Shown here in pieces: positions 6,203 through 13,204 of a stretch of 16,785 bases of DNA. The notes under the pieces are model-generated. The model was not told the DNA's origin. It saw only the letters and a program-made list of their open reading frames with translations, and ran no database searches. The position numbers and the translations under genes are program-made. This stretch comes from Candidatus Eiseniibacteriota bacterium (lineage in GTDB: Bacteria; Eisenbacteria; RBG-16-71-46; CAIMUX01): contig JAKQSZ010000025.1 in assembly GCA_029569475.1 (NCBI GenBank), forward strand, positions 1 through 16,785, given 5' to 3'. Each line of letters begins with the position of its first letter. Within the stretch, counting starts at the first letter, position 1.

Positions 6203-6718
6203 CTAGGAGGCAGTGTCGATCCGCACTTCGTCGGCCTCCATCCAGTACAGCCCAACCAGCGTTCCATCCTCGATCTCCTCCCGGACCTCCAGGCGGCCGA
6301 AGGCCCAGGCCGGCTGGTCGATCGCGAGGGAGATCCGCTCCCCGCCCTTCACGGTCACGTCGATCCACTCATTCGGTTTGGGCATCTTTCCGTAGCAGCA
6401 GGCCAGCGCGCAGTTGAGGAGCACGAAGCGGTTGGTGCCCTCGGCCTCCTGGTCCACCGGTACGACGAATCCGCGGATGGCGATTCGCCGGCCATCCAGA
6501 TCCCGGATCTCGGGCGGGATGGGCGTCATCGGTTCACCAGGCTCTGGAACGGTGAAACAGGACAACACCTCGAAAGTCATGCTCAGGGCATCCCCCACGG
6601 CCGGGGCCTTGGAGCCCCCGCCCGAAGCGGCCGGAGCCTGGTCGGTGGATCGACCGCCGCAGCCGGCCACGACGCAGGCGAGTGCCGCGATCACGAGGGT
6701 GAGCAGCCGTGACGCCAT
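6203..6718 (-). CDS. DUF3299 lipoprotein
   Basis: A 171-residue exported lipoprotein: hydrophobic signal at residues 4-19 and lipobox VAGC with the lipidated Cys20, then a low-complexity linker. The domain carries the DUF3299 signature IRDLDGRRIAIRGFVVPVD, followed by FVLLNCALACC (three cysteines) and MPKPNEWIDVTV, which corresponds to the usual PPPPNQ-type stretch. The family function is unknown. Related proteins are encoded beside MacB-like ABC transporters in zinc-depletion-induced operons (Pseudomonas PA4063-PA4066; Vibrio zrg genes), from memory. Here too the gene is directly downstream (16 bp) of the permease and closes the operon. GAGGAGA upstream of the ATG at 6718 supports this start. 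It likely works in the periplasm with the transporter, possibly as a redox or metal-handling partner. Confidence 0.85.
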   Translation of the reverse strand: MASRLLTLVIAALACVVAGCGGRSTDQAPAASGGGSKAPAVGDALSMTFEVLSCFTVPEPGEPMTPIPPEIRDLDGRRIAIRGFVVPVDQEAEGTNRFVLLNCALACCYGKMPKPNEWIDVTVKGGERISLAIDQPAWAFGRLEVREEIEDGTLVGLYWMEADEVRIDTAS

Positions 6719-6734
6719 CGCGATGCCTGTCTCC

Positions 6735-8063
6735 TCAATCGAGATCCTGGAGCGCGCGCCCGGCCGAGACGCGATAGGCGCGCAGGGCCGGAGGCAACCC
6801 GGCGACAGCGGCCAGGACGACCATGGACGCCGGAGCAATCCAGAATACCGGATGTCCCAGCGAGAGGTCCAGGATGACGCCCGTCTGTTCGCGCACGATC
6901 CCGCGCGCCGCCGCCAGGATGGCGAAACTGACCGGGAGACTCCCGAGCGCCCCGAGCGCTCCGATGCCGGCGGCCTCGACAAGCACGAAGCCGAAGATCT
7001 CGCGCCGGCGCGCCCCCAGGGCTCGCAGGGTGGCGATCTCCCTGCGCCGTTGCTCCATCGAGTTGTAGGTGGCCGCCAGGATCGCGGCGGCTGCCACCAC
7101 GACGGTGAGATAGGCGACCAGCGCCAGCACCTGGTTGACCCAGCCCAGGCGGGCCAGAAGCTGGCCCATCACCCGCCCGATCGGCCAGGCGATGGTGAAG
7201 GAGCGACCACGCCGGTTGAACTCCTCATCGAGCGAGAAACCCGCTTGTGGATGGCGCACCCGCAACAAGATGGCGCTGACCTCCTTGACCGAATCCGGGA
7301 TTTCAGCCGCCCCGTGCGCCTCGAAAGCGCCGCCCGCTCCGCGAAGCAGGTGGCCGGACATGCGGAAGACCGACTCGAGCGGGACATAGATCGCGCGATC
7401 GAAAGGGCCGCCGGTTGGCCGCAGGACGCCGGTCACCGTGCAGGTCTCCTCGTGGGCCGCTCCACCCTCGTCGAGGCCGTGCGTCGGATGGAAGACGCTT
7501 CCGGGTCCGAGCTTGAGCTGCTGCGCGGCGGTGGCTCCAGCCACGGCGTCGTGGAGATGCTCACACCAGCGTCCCCCGTCCTCGACCGAGAGCGGCTGCC
7601 CGCCCGGGCCTCGGGCGAACTCGAGGAACTCGGGGGTCGTTCCGATCAGACGGTAGCCGCGGTACTGATCCCCCACCGCGAGCGGGACCGCCGCGGTCAC
7701 CCTTCGGTCCGCGCGCAATTCCTGGAAGAACGACCATGGAACGTTTCCCGGCGAATCCTCGATCTGGAAGATGCTGCTCAGGACGAGTTGGAGCGCGCTC
7801 CCACGCGAGCCGGCCACGCCGTCGAAGCCGCAGTCGATGCCGGTAAAGGCGGAGCGAGCCCGATCCTGCAACATCCAGACAGAAATGATGAGCCCCGCGC
7901 CAAGCGCCACCGAAACGGCGCAGACGGCCGTGGAGAGGGCGTGTCTTCGCAGGTTCCGCCGGACGATGAGCGCGACGGCGGCGAGCATCCCGCCACGCGG
8001 TCGCCGTGCGGGCTGAGCCGATCCGAGGTCAGATCGGTTCGAGTTCGCACCCGGCCCGGTCAT
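6735..8063 (-). CDS. ABC transporter permease, MacB/FtsX type
   Basis: A 442-residue permease of the type VII (MacB/LolC) class. One membrane segment near residues 42-64 is followed by a periplasmic domain of about 240 residues with the typical VTGVLRPTGGPFDRAIYVP segment. Then come three more helices (about 310-332, 357-386 and 406-426), with the cytoplasmic coupling loop EQRRREIATLRALGARRREI between the first two. Such transporters move no solute across the inner membrane; they transmit ATP-driven motion to the periplasm, to extrude or release lipoproteins, peptides or toxins. The ATG at 8063 overlaps the ATPase stop as ATGA, so translation is coupled. A TTG two codons earlier is less likely. 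With the DUF3299 lipoprotein it forms a conserved-looking trio. Confidence 0.92.
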   Translation of the reverse strand: MTGPGANSNRSDLGSAQPARRPRGGMLAAVALIVRRNLRRHALSTAVCAVSVALGAGLIISVWMLQDRARSAFTGIDCGFDGVAGSRGSALQLVLSSIFQIEDSPGNVPWSFFQELRADRRVTAAVPLAVGDQYRGYRLIGTTPEFLEFARGPGGQPLSVEDGGRWCEHLHDAVAGATAAQQLKLGPGSVFHPTHGLDEGGAAHEETCTVTGVLRPTGGPFDRAIYVPLESVFRMSGHLLRGAGGAFEAHGAAEIPDSVKEVSAILLRVRHPQAGFSLDEEFNRRGRSFTIAWPIGRVMGQLLARLGWVNQVLALVAYLTVVVAAAAILAATYNSMEQRRREIATLRALGARRREIFGFVLVEAAGIGALGALGSLPVSFAILAAARGIVREQTGVILDLSLGHPVFWIAPASMVVLAAVAGLPPALRAYRVSAGRALQDLD

Positions 8064-8731
8064 GGACAAGGCTCCGGCGCCAGGGTCAGCGAATCCAGGC
8101 GCTCCACGCGGCGAAAGTTGCCCAGAGCGCGCTCGTCGTGGGTCACGACCAGAAGCGCGGCATGGTTCTCCCGGCAGGTTTCCTGCAGAAGCTCCATCGC
8201 GAGCCGGGCCATCGGAGGATCCAGGCTCGCGCTGGGTTCATCGGCCAGGACCAGCGCGGGATGATTAGCGAGGGCCCTGGCCAACGCCACCCTCTGCTTC
8301 TGCCCGACGGAGAGGCTTCCTGCCGGCTGCTTCGCGAAACCCGCCAAGCCCACCCGCAGCAGGAGCGCGGCCGCGCGCTCGCGGTCTAGGCCCGCGCCGA
8401 AGCGCATTGCGATCTCGATGTTCTCCTCCACGGTGTAGCCGGCCAACAGGTGAAATCCCTGGTGGACGACGCCGACGCGACGCCCGCGCCAGCGATCGCG
8501 CGCGGCCTCGCCCATCATGTCGAGGCGGACGCCATCGACGCGGACCTCGCCCTCATCGGGCAGCAGCAGCCCGCAGAGGATGTGCAACAGCGTGGTCTTG
8601 CCCGAACCGCTCGGGCCGACCAGCGCCACCTGCTCGCCGGGGTCCACGCGGAAGGCGCCGATACGCAGAACTTCGGCCCACTCGCCCCCAGCTCGGCGGA
8701 AGCCCTTGCGCACATCCTTCAACTCGACCAT
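8060..8731 (-). CDS. ABC transporter ATP-binding protein, LolD/MacB type
   Basis: A 223-residue nucleotide-binding subunit that powers the adjacent permease. Walker A is GPSGSGKTT (about 39-47), the Q-loop is VGVVHQGFHLL, the signature is LSVGQKQR (valine replaces the usual glycine of LSGGQ), Walker B is ALVLADEPSASLD and the switch histidine is in VVTHD. The order and the YTVEENIEIAMRF region after the Q-loop match the LolD/MacB subgroup. GAGGGGG just upstream of the ATG at 8731 supports the start. The stop overlaps the permease start by four bases. Confidence 0.94.
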   Translation of the reverse strand: MVELKDVRKGFRRAGGEWAEVLRIGAFRVDPGEQVALVGPSGSGKTTLLHILCGLLLPDEGEVRVDGVRLDMMGEAARDRWRGRRVGVVHQGFHLLAGYTVEENIEIAMRFGAGLDRERAAALLLRVGLAGFAKQPAGSLSVGQKQRVALARALANHPALVLADEPSASLDPPMARLAMELLQETCRENHAALLVVTHDERALGNFRRVERLDSLTLAPEPCP

Positions 8732-8740
8732 GTCCCCCCC

Positions 8741-8956
8741 TCAGCCCGGATTTCGGGCGAGCTCAAGAACCGGTCCTTTCGCCTGCTCCGAGCCGGCCCT
8801 GATCATCTCGGGCCACGTTTCGGCCGCCGCTGCCGCCCATGACCACGCGTGCCGGCGGATCCTCCCCCGGACGTCGTCGATCCCAAGCCTGGGCGGCCCA
8901 GGTGCCGGGGAGGCGAAGCTCGAAGGTGACGTGGATGCGGAGGCATCAGCCATCAT
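8741..8956 (-). CDS. Small protein of unknown function (71 aa)
   Basis: I do not recognise this protein. The ATG overlaps the DUF885 stop as ATGA (a second ATG follows at once and is better spaced from GGAG), and it ends 9 bp before the ABC ATPase, so it fills the gap in the operon precisely. Third codon positions are mostly G or C, as in its neighbours. The first 25 residues are rich in S, A and P; residues about 27-65 could form amphipathic helices with several tryptophans (HAWSWAAAAAETWPEM). There is no signal peptide. It might be a transporter accessory, or only the leader that couples translation to the ATPase. Confidence 0.5.
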   Translation of the reverse strand: MMADASASTSPSSFASPAPGPPRLGIDDVRGRIRRHAWSWAAAAAETWPEMIRAGSEQAKGPVLELARNPG

Positions 8957-10701
8957 GCTCCGCCCGCCCGCCTCGCCGGCCGGCCGACAGGCCGGGGCGC
9001 TGCGACGTCCTCGCCCGATCGCTTCAGCCCGAGTTGCTTGCGCGCCAGCTCCACCGGCAAGTTGCCGCAGGACATCACCGTTTCGCGGATGACGCGGTCT
9101 TCAACGCCGGATGGGGACAAGTCACGGCAATCGTCCATGAGGCGCTCGAGCAGGGATTTGCCCGCTCCCCAGCTCGCCGGCTGGGTGGGGCTTTCGCAGC
9201 AGCGCCGGACCTCCGCCAGCGCAGCGGGTCGATCCATCCTGCCCTTGCGGACCAGGAAGGTGACCGCCTCGCTAAAGGTCATGATCCCCGTGTGCAGGCC
9301 GACATCGACGAGGACGCGGCAGGCCCGCCACAGCACCCCGTGAAGCTGCATGACGCACACCCGGGGATCAGCCAGAAACCCGTGCTCACGCATGAGCTCC
9401 TCGCAGTGCAGGGCCCAGCCTTCGAAGAGGACATCGCTCGGGAAGAGCGCCCGCAGCCGCCGGGGCTGCCGACCGTATGCCAGGGTGTGGAGGTGATGGC
9501 CCGGATAGCCTTCGTGGACCGCCAGCACCGGGATCACCGCACGTCCATGGCCGCGCAGCAGAAAGTGGATCTTTTCGGGAGAGTCCGCCGGGCGCGGTAC
9601 CGTCACCCACACGGTGCCTGTGCAGGAGTTCTCGAACGGGGCGGGATGGAGGTAGCGCGTTCTCGGAAACAGGGCGCGTCCGAAGGCCGGGGTGGGCACG
9701 ACACGCAATCCGTCTTCCTCCGGGAGAGCGGCGAGCCGCCTTTCGACCACAAACGCGCGAGCCGCCGCGATGGTTCTGGTGTAGGCATCGAGGACCTTCT
9801 CCGGTTCCGGATGGTCATCCTTCAGCTCATTCAGAAGGATGCTCCAGCTTCGCCCGCTTCGGATCCGCCCGGCGGCGGCGCGGATCGTGCGCAGCGATTC
9901 GTGGTAGATCTTTCCCCCGAGCACGACGAGGTCGTCGGCGTCGTAAGGGATCATCTGCCGGTCGCGCAACAGACGGTTGAAGGCGTTCTTGCCGATGCAG
10001 AACTCGCCGCGCGACGCGGCCATCAACGAACCGGCCAGGTAATCGTGGTACCCCATGACGGCCAGCCGCGCCTCCGCCGCGGCCGTATCCCCGGCGGACC
10101 GCAACGTTCTGGGGAGCCGCGCCACAAAAGGAATGACCTCGTCGTCAAGGAAGTCGGCGGTCATCTGGGCCAGCAACGCCGCCTGCTCCGTGAAGAGCGC
10201 CGGCGGATTCAGCAGGTTCTCACGCGCCGCCGCCAGCAGCCCCGGAGTCTGCCGCAGGCGCGAAACCAGGTCCTCCCCCCGTTGCTCGAGAGACCCGTAT
10301 TCCCGCAGGAGGATCACATAGAGACCGTCGATGACATCCCGGAGGTAGAGCTGCGGCATCGAGCGCCAGGCGGGACGCCGGTCCTCGAGCGCCAGTTCGG
10401 CTTCGAGCGCACGGATCGTCAGCTCGCGGTCCACCGCCTGGCAGAGCCGCAGCCGGCGGGCATCGAAGGCCTCGAAATCACGAATGATGCGGCGGCGAAC
10501 GTTCCAGGCGGCGGACATGGAGTCAGGGGATCGCGTCGGGAGCTGGCCATCATTGTGACCATGGAGACCGAGCCAGGAGGCGCGCACCGGCTCCATCGCC
10601 GTCAGTTCCAGGAACGCCTCGTCCGCGAGCCGTTCGAACTCGGGGTTCAGCGGTACAGGTTCCGTTGACCCCAGGGTGCCCATCGTTCTCGTCTCGCGCA
10701 T
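8953..10701 (-). CDS. DUF885 family zinc metallopeptidase-like protein
   Basis: A 582-residue mainly helical protein with the DUF885 signature: VHEGYPGHHLHTLAYG (about 395-410; the HE...HH zinc-binding motif) and FEGWALHCEEL (about 426-436, with the third ligand glutamate). The family is related to M32-type carboxypeptidases and is presumed to cleave peptides; few members have been characterised. No signal peptide is visible, so it should be cytoplasmic. The ATG at 10701 is preceded by GGGAAG and by a possible promoter at 10740-10768. A GTG at 10731 would almost coincide with the predicted transcript start, and an ATG at 10683 is also possible. It is the first gene of the operon that continues into the small protein and the ABC transporter. 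Confidence 0.9.
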   Translation of the reverse strand: MRETRTMGTLGSTEPVPLNPEFERLADEAFLELTAMEPVRASWLGLHGHNDGQLPTRSPDSMSAAWNVRRRIIRDFEAFDARRLRLCQAVDRELTIRALEAELALEDRRPAWRSMPQLYLRDVIDGLYVILLREYGSLEQRGEDLVSRLRQTPGLLAAARENLLNPPALFTEQAALLAQMTADFLDDEVIPFVARLPRTLRSAGDTAAAEARLAVMGYHDYLAGSLMAASRGEFCIGKNAFNRLLRDRQMIPYDADDLVVLGGKIYHESLRTIRAAAGRIRSGRSWSILLNELKDDHPEPEKVLDAYTRTIAAARAFVVERRLAALPEEDGLRVVPTPAFGRALFPRTRYLHPAPFENSCTGTVWVTVPRPADSPEKIHFLLRGHGRAVIPVLAVHEGYPGHHLHTLAYGRQPRRLRALFPSDVLFEGWALHCEELMREHGFLADPRVCVMQLHGVLWRACRVLVDVGLHTGIMTFSEAVTFLVRKGRMDRPAALAEVRRCCESPTQPASWGAGKSLLERLMDDCRDLSPSGVEDRVIRETVMSCGNLPVELARKQLGLKRSGEDVAAPRPVGRPARRAGGA

Positions 10702-10739
10702 GCCCCCATCTTCCCAGCGCAGGTCTTCCACCCGGTGAC

Positions 10740-10768
10740 AGATTAGGACATATCCGAAATCCTGGCAA
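10740..10768 (-). promoter_or_regulatory. Candidate promoter of the DUF885-ABC-DUF3299 operon
   Basis: TTGCCA (10768-10763) and TAATCT (10745-10740) are 17 bp apart on the minus strand, about 40 bp before the ATG of the peptidase. The -35 matches five of six positions and the -10 only about half. Position just after the upstream terminator supports it. Confidence 0.4.
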
Positions 10769-10810
10769 TGTTGCTCAAGAGTTTCTTATGTACCACGCGA
10801 GCTCGAGCCC

Positions 10811-10843
10811 AAACAAAAGCCCCCGGCGGAGGCCGAGGGCTTC
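10811..10843 (-). terminator. Rho-independent terminator of the PEP-CTERM gene
   Basis: Read on the minus strand, AAGCCCTCGGC and GCCGGGGGCTT form an 11-bp stem with one mismatch and a 4-nt loop, followed directly by TTGTTT. It lies 27 bp after the PEP-CTERM stop codon. Confidence 0.85.
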
Positions 10844-10869
10844 ATGCGAAACGAGACTTGGATCGACTT

Positions 10870-11487
10870 CTAGCGACGGCGGCGGCAGACCCCCACGCCG
10901 GCGAGAGCCAGACCGAGGCCGAGCAGGGCAAGCGTTCCAGGCTCCGGAACCGGATCGACGCGGAAGTAGGCCTGGCCCACTCCTTCAAACCAATCCGGAA
11001 GGTTGTCGAAGGTCCCATCCTCGAAGACCACGTCCTGGAAGTTGAGGGAGTGGTTGCCGGCGGCCAGGTAGATCAAGCCGTGGCTGTAGTCGTCACTGCC
11101 CCAGGCCCAATCCGGATCCCCCTCGTCGGGCGGGTTGTTCGGATCGGCCATCTGAAAGTCGACCTGGTTGGTCAAACCGATTTCGATCCCATTGTCCCAG
11201 ATGCGGAAGTAGTCGCCCGCGTCCTTCACGTCGGTGATTCGCAGCCATCCATCCGACGAGAGGCTGAACTCCCACGGCGAGTTGATTGGAGAGAAGGGAT
11301 CATTCGGATCGTCGATGGTCCCTCCGAAGCCATCGCCGAAGGGTGCCGGCGTCAGGATGTCGAAATCGACCGATTGCCAGCCGCTGCCGACGACATAAGT
11401 AAATGCCGCCAGGCTCGGCGCGGCCGTGGCGACCAGGGCCAAAAGGGCCAACGGGGCCACCTTCGACCATCCGGTAGCAATGCGCAT
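10870..11487 (-). CDS. PEP-CTERM sorting-domain exported protein
   Basis: A 205-residue secreted protein. Residues 1-27 are a Sec signal peptide ending in SLA. The middle is acidic and rich in D, G, W and aromatic residues, probably all beta, with no domain I can name. The C terminus is a clear PEP-CTERM signal: VPEPGT (180-185), a hydrophobic helix rich in L, G and A, then CRRRR at the end. Such tails are recognised by exosortase (EpsH/XrtA-type) and the protein is released to the outer surface or matrix. No exosortase is in the window. GGGAGGG just before the ATG at 11487 fixes the start; the frame is open further upstream but lacks coding character. It is a single-gene unit with its own promoter (11603-11631) and terminator (10811-10843). 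Confidence 0.88.
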   Translation of the reverse strand: MRIATGWSKVAPLALLALVATAAPSLAAFTYVVGSGWQSVDFDILTPAPFGDGFGGTIDDPNDPFSPINSPWEFSLSSDGWLRITDVKDAGDYFRIWDNGIEIGLTNQVDFQMADPNNPPDEGDPDWAWGSDDYSHGLIYLAAGNHSLNFQDVVFEDGTFDNLPDWFEGVGQAYFRVDPVPEPGTLALLGLGLALAGVGVCRRRR

Positions 11488-11602
11488 ACGTTCCCTCCCG
11501 TTCCATCGATATGTGCTCACGGGACAACGTCCGTTTCGGATTATCCCGTTGAATTCCGTGTCCTGTCCGGGACTTATGAGTCCTGAAAGCGATGACGGCG
11601 GT

Positions 11603-11631
11603 ATTTTATTGGGACCCGTTCCGGCCGTCAA
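11603..11631 (-). promoter_or_regulatory. Sigma-70-type promoter of the PEP-CTERM gene
   Basis: On the minus strand TTGACG (11631-11626) and TAAAAT (11608-11603) are exactly 17 bp apart, each five of six to consensus. The start would be near 11596, giving a leader of about 108 nt that includes a small hairpin, ggact-tatg-agtcc, at 11570-11583. Confidence 0.68.
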
Positions 11632-12295
11632 CCCAAAACAGCGTCTCCACCACGATTTGTGGACGCGAAACCAACCGAGCGCCGCGCTTCGGCGGCCGGC
11701 GAGGCAGAGCGCCCGGCCATGCCCGCGACGGGACAGCCGTCCTGTCGAGAACGTGCCGCGTCCCTTTGACGCGCGACCTTTTCGCCGGCGTCTGCGCGAG
11801 ACCTTCCTCCACCTGTGTCCCGCCAGAGCGGCCCGGGATGAGATCTGTCGCTCCAGGTGTCTGTCTTTGTCGCCGTTTGGCATCATGTTTACCTCACTGA
11901 TGCACTAATTCTGAGCAGTAACCCGCGGAGGCTTTTCCGTTCGCTACGCCGGACGAGTTCGCCGGAGCCAGCGAACCGGCCATGTCGCCGGTCCGGAGGG
12001 CCCCAGCAAAGGCGGTTGCCACTGCATCGGTGTAGGGAGATCGACGTCGTGGGGCTCCTGGGATCGGGTCCGGATCGGGGCTCCTGGGATCGGCTTCCGG
12101 ATCGGAGCTTCTGGGATCGGCTTCCGGATCGGAGCTTCCAGGATCGGGTTCCGGATCGGAGCTTCCGGGAGGAGATCCGATCGAGGACCCGCCGTCCCGT
12201 GGCGCCCCTGCCGAATCCAGCCGAACCACCGACCAAGGATCTCTCCGCCGCCGGACCGGACGGCGTGGTGGAGTGGAGCGGCAATCGCTGCTCCA
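11632..12295. other. Gene-poor stretch of about 660 bp
   Basis: No convincing gene lies here. It holds two small hairpins (cgacgggac/gtcctgtcg at 11726-11747 and cgcgtc/gacgcg at 11757-11773), neither with a proper T tract next to it, and the 27-bp array at 12061-12167. Open frames crossing the array exist on both strands only because its period is a multiple of three; their codon use lacks the G/C-rich third positions of the real genes. Confidence 0.6.
12061..12167. repeat. 27-bp tandem array, about four copies
   Basis: Units start with ggatcgg at 12061, 12087, 12114 and 12141, spaced 26, 27 and 27 bp. Each consists of two related halves built around ggatcgg(c/g), the second preceded by ccggatcgg. 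It lies about 130 bp downstream of the small membrane protein that ends at 12296. Confidence 0.88.
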
Positions 12296-12577
12296 TCAGC
12301 GGTCGAAGATCGTCTCCGCCAGGACAGCGCCCGCGGCGCCGAGGATCCCGAACAGCAAGAGGTCCTCCAGACGAAGCCCGAGCAAGGGCAGCGGGACGGA
12401 GTCGCCGGGAGGGGAAAGCACTCCATAGCGGCGGAACTCGACCATGCACATTCCGCCTGCGAACGCCGCAAGGGCCGCCCCGAAGGCGATCCTCCGGGGG
12501 CGCCAGCGCCCTCCGGCCGCCTTCACCACAATGAGCAACGGCAGCCACGCCAGCAGGAAACCCCACAGCTGCTTCAC
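12296..12577 (-). CDS. Small integral membrane protein B of a coupled pair (93 aa)
   Basis: I do not recognise this protein. It has three hydrophobic segments (about 4-20, 30-47 and 66-88), with basic residues between the first two (GGRWRPRR) and a proline-rich loop before the third, which begins GLRLEDLLLFG. The GTG start overlaps the stop of the preceding gene as GTGA and has GGAGAGAG six or so bases upstream, so translation is coupled. The L-E-D-x-L-x-F pattern after a polar loop faintly recalls lycopene-cyclase-like membrane domains, but this is too weak to name a function. Confidence 0.7.
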   Translation of the reverse strand: MKQLWGFLLAWLPLLIVVKAAGGRWRPRRIAFGAALAAFAGGMCMVEFRRYGVLSPPGDSVPLPLLGLRLEDLLLFGILGAAGAVLAETIFDR

Positions 12578-12882
12578 TGACTCTCTCCCGCGCCCCGCCC
12601 GCGGAAACGCAACAGGACAGCCCCCAGACCTCCAATCAAAACCCCGCCCGCCATGGCGGGACTGAAGTCGCGGACCGTCTCGCGCAGTGTGGCGGCCCGA
12701 AGGCCGGGCTCGGCTCCCAGGGTGCCTAACAGTTGTTGCACCAGAGCTCCGTAGAGCCCGGCCGCGATCGCCGCCCCGATCAGCAGGACCTGCCCCCGCA
12801 CACCCATGGCGCGACGGAGGCCGATTCCAAGAACGGAGACTGGTATCCCGAGCAGAAGCAGTGTCACCTCATGAACGCTCAA
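12574..12882 (-). CDS. Small integral membrane protein A of a coupled pair (102 aa)
   Basis: I do not recognise this protein. From the TTG at 12882, which has AGGGAGG seven bases upstream, it has 102 residues with three hydrophobic segments (about 5-22, 30-48 and 75-92) and a short charged loop at about 60-72. The C terminus is basic. The longer open frame upstream runs through the 42-bp array and has no coding character. The stop overlaps the start of protein B. Both follow the GT-C gene on the same strand, so they may act with it in envelope glycan or pigment/lipid metabolism, but this rests on position only. Confidence 0.68.
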   Translation of the reverse strand: MSVHEVTLLLLGIPVSVLGIGLRRAMGVRGQVLLIGAAIAAGLYGALVQQLLGTLGAEPGLRAATLRETVRDFSPAMAGGVLIGGLGAVLLRFRGRGAGESQ

Positions 12883-12917
12883 CGCCGCGCCTCCCTCCGT
12901 GTGCACCGATGCAGCCG

Positions 12918-13157
12918 GCCTGAGCCGTCGGCGGCACAGGCGTCCATCGCGATTTCGCTGGTCCGCTCGGCGATGGGCGCGATCGCTGGGCCTGAGCCGT
13001 CGGCGACACGGGCGGCAATCGCAACCGCTGGCCCTGCCCGTCGGTGACAGGGGCGGCATATCGCAACCGCTGGGCCTGAGCCGTCGGTGACAGGGGCGCA
13101 AATCGCAACCGCTGGGCCTGAGCTGTCGGCGACGCGGGCGTCCATCGCAAGCGCCGG
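12918..13157. repeat. 42-bp tandem array between the GT-C gene and membrane pair
   Basis: Units beginning gcctgag or a variant lie at 12918 (diverged, about 72 bp), 12990, 13031, 13074 and 13116; the last four are 41-43 bp apart. Typical content is gcctgagccgtcggtgacag followed by ggcg and atcgcaaccgctgg. The array starts about 48 bp after the GT-C stop and ends 36 bp before the start of membrane protein A. The period of 42 keeps several frames open, which creates spurious repetitive reading frames. Confidence 0.9.
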
Positions 13158-13204
13158 ATCTGTCCGAGCGCGGGCCGCTGGTGAAACCGCAAGATCGAAA
13201 ACCT

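Noticed and set aside
6414..8264. Long plus-strand open frame opposite the ABC permease
   Set aside because: It is antisense to motif-bearing genes, and its residues (many R, D, G, P) are typical of the complement of GC-rich coding DNA.
6735..8731. FtsE/FtsX cell-division pair
   Set aside because: The permease has a large MacB-type periplasmic domain, the operon ends in a DUF3299 lipoprotein, and no division genes are nearby.
8839..10668. Long plus-strand open frame opposite the DUF885 gene
   Set aside because: The minus strand encodes HEGYPGHHL and EGWALHCEE motifs in the right order; the plus frame shows no domain.
11726..11773. Terminators
   Set aside because: Two hairpins are present but neither is directly followed by a T run, and no gene ends next to them.
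11894..12229. Acidic SDPEADPRS-repeat protein of 111 aa
   Set aside because: Third codon positions are not G/C-rich, there is no good ribosome-binding site, and the repeats come from the 27-bp array.
12296..12882. Split lycopene cyclase (CrtYc/CrtYd)
   Set aside because: Size and pairing fit, but only one weak L-E-D motif is present and no carotenoid genes are nearby.
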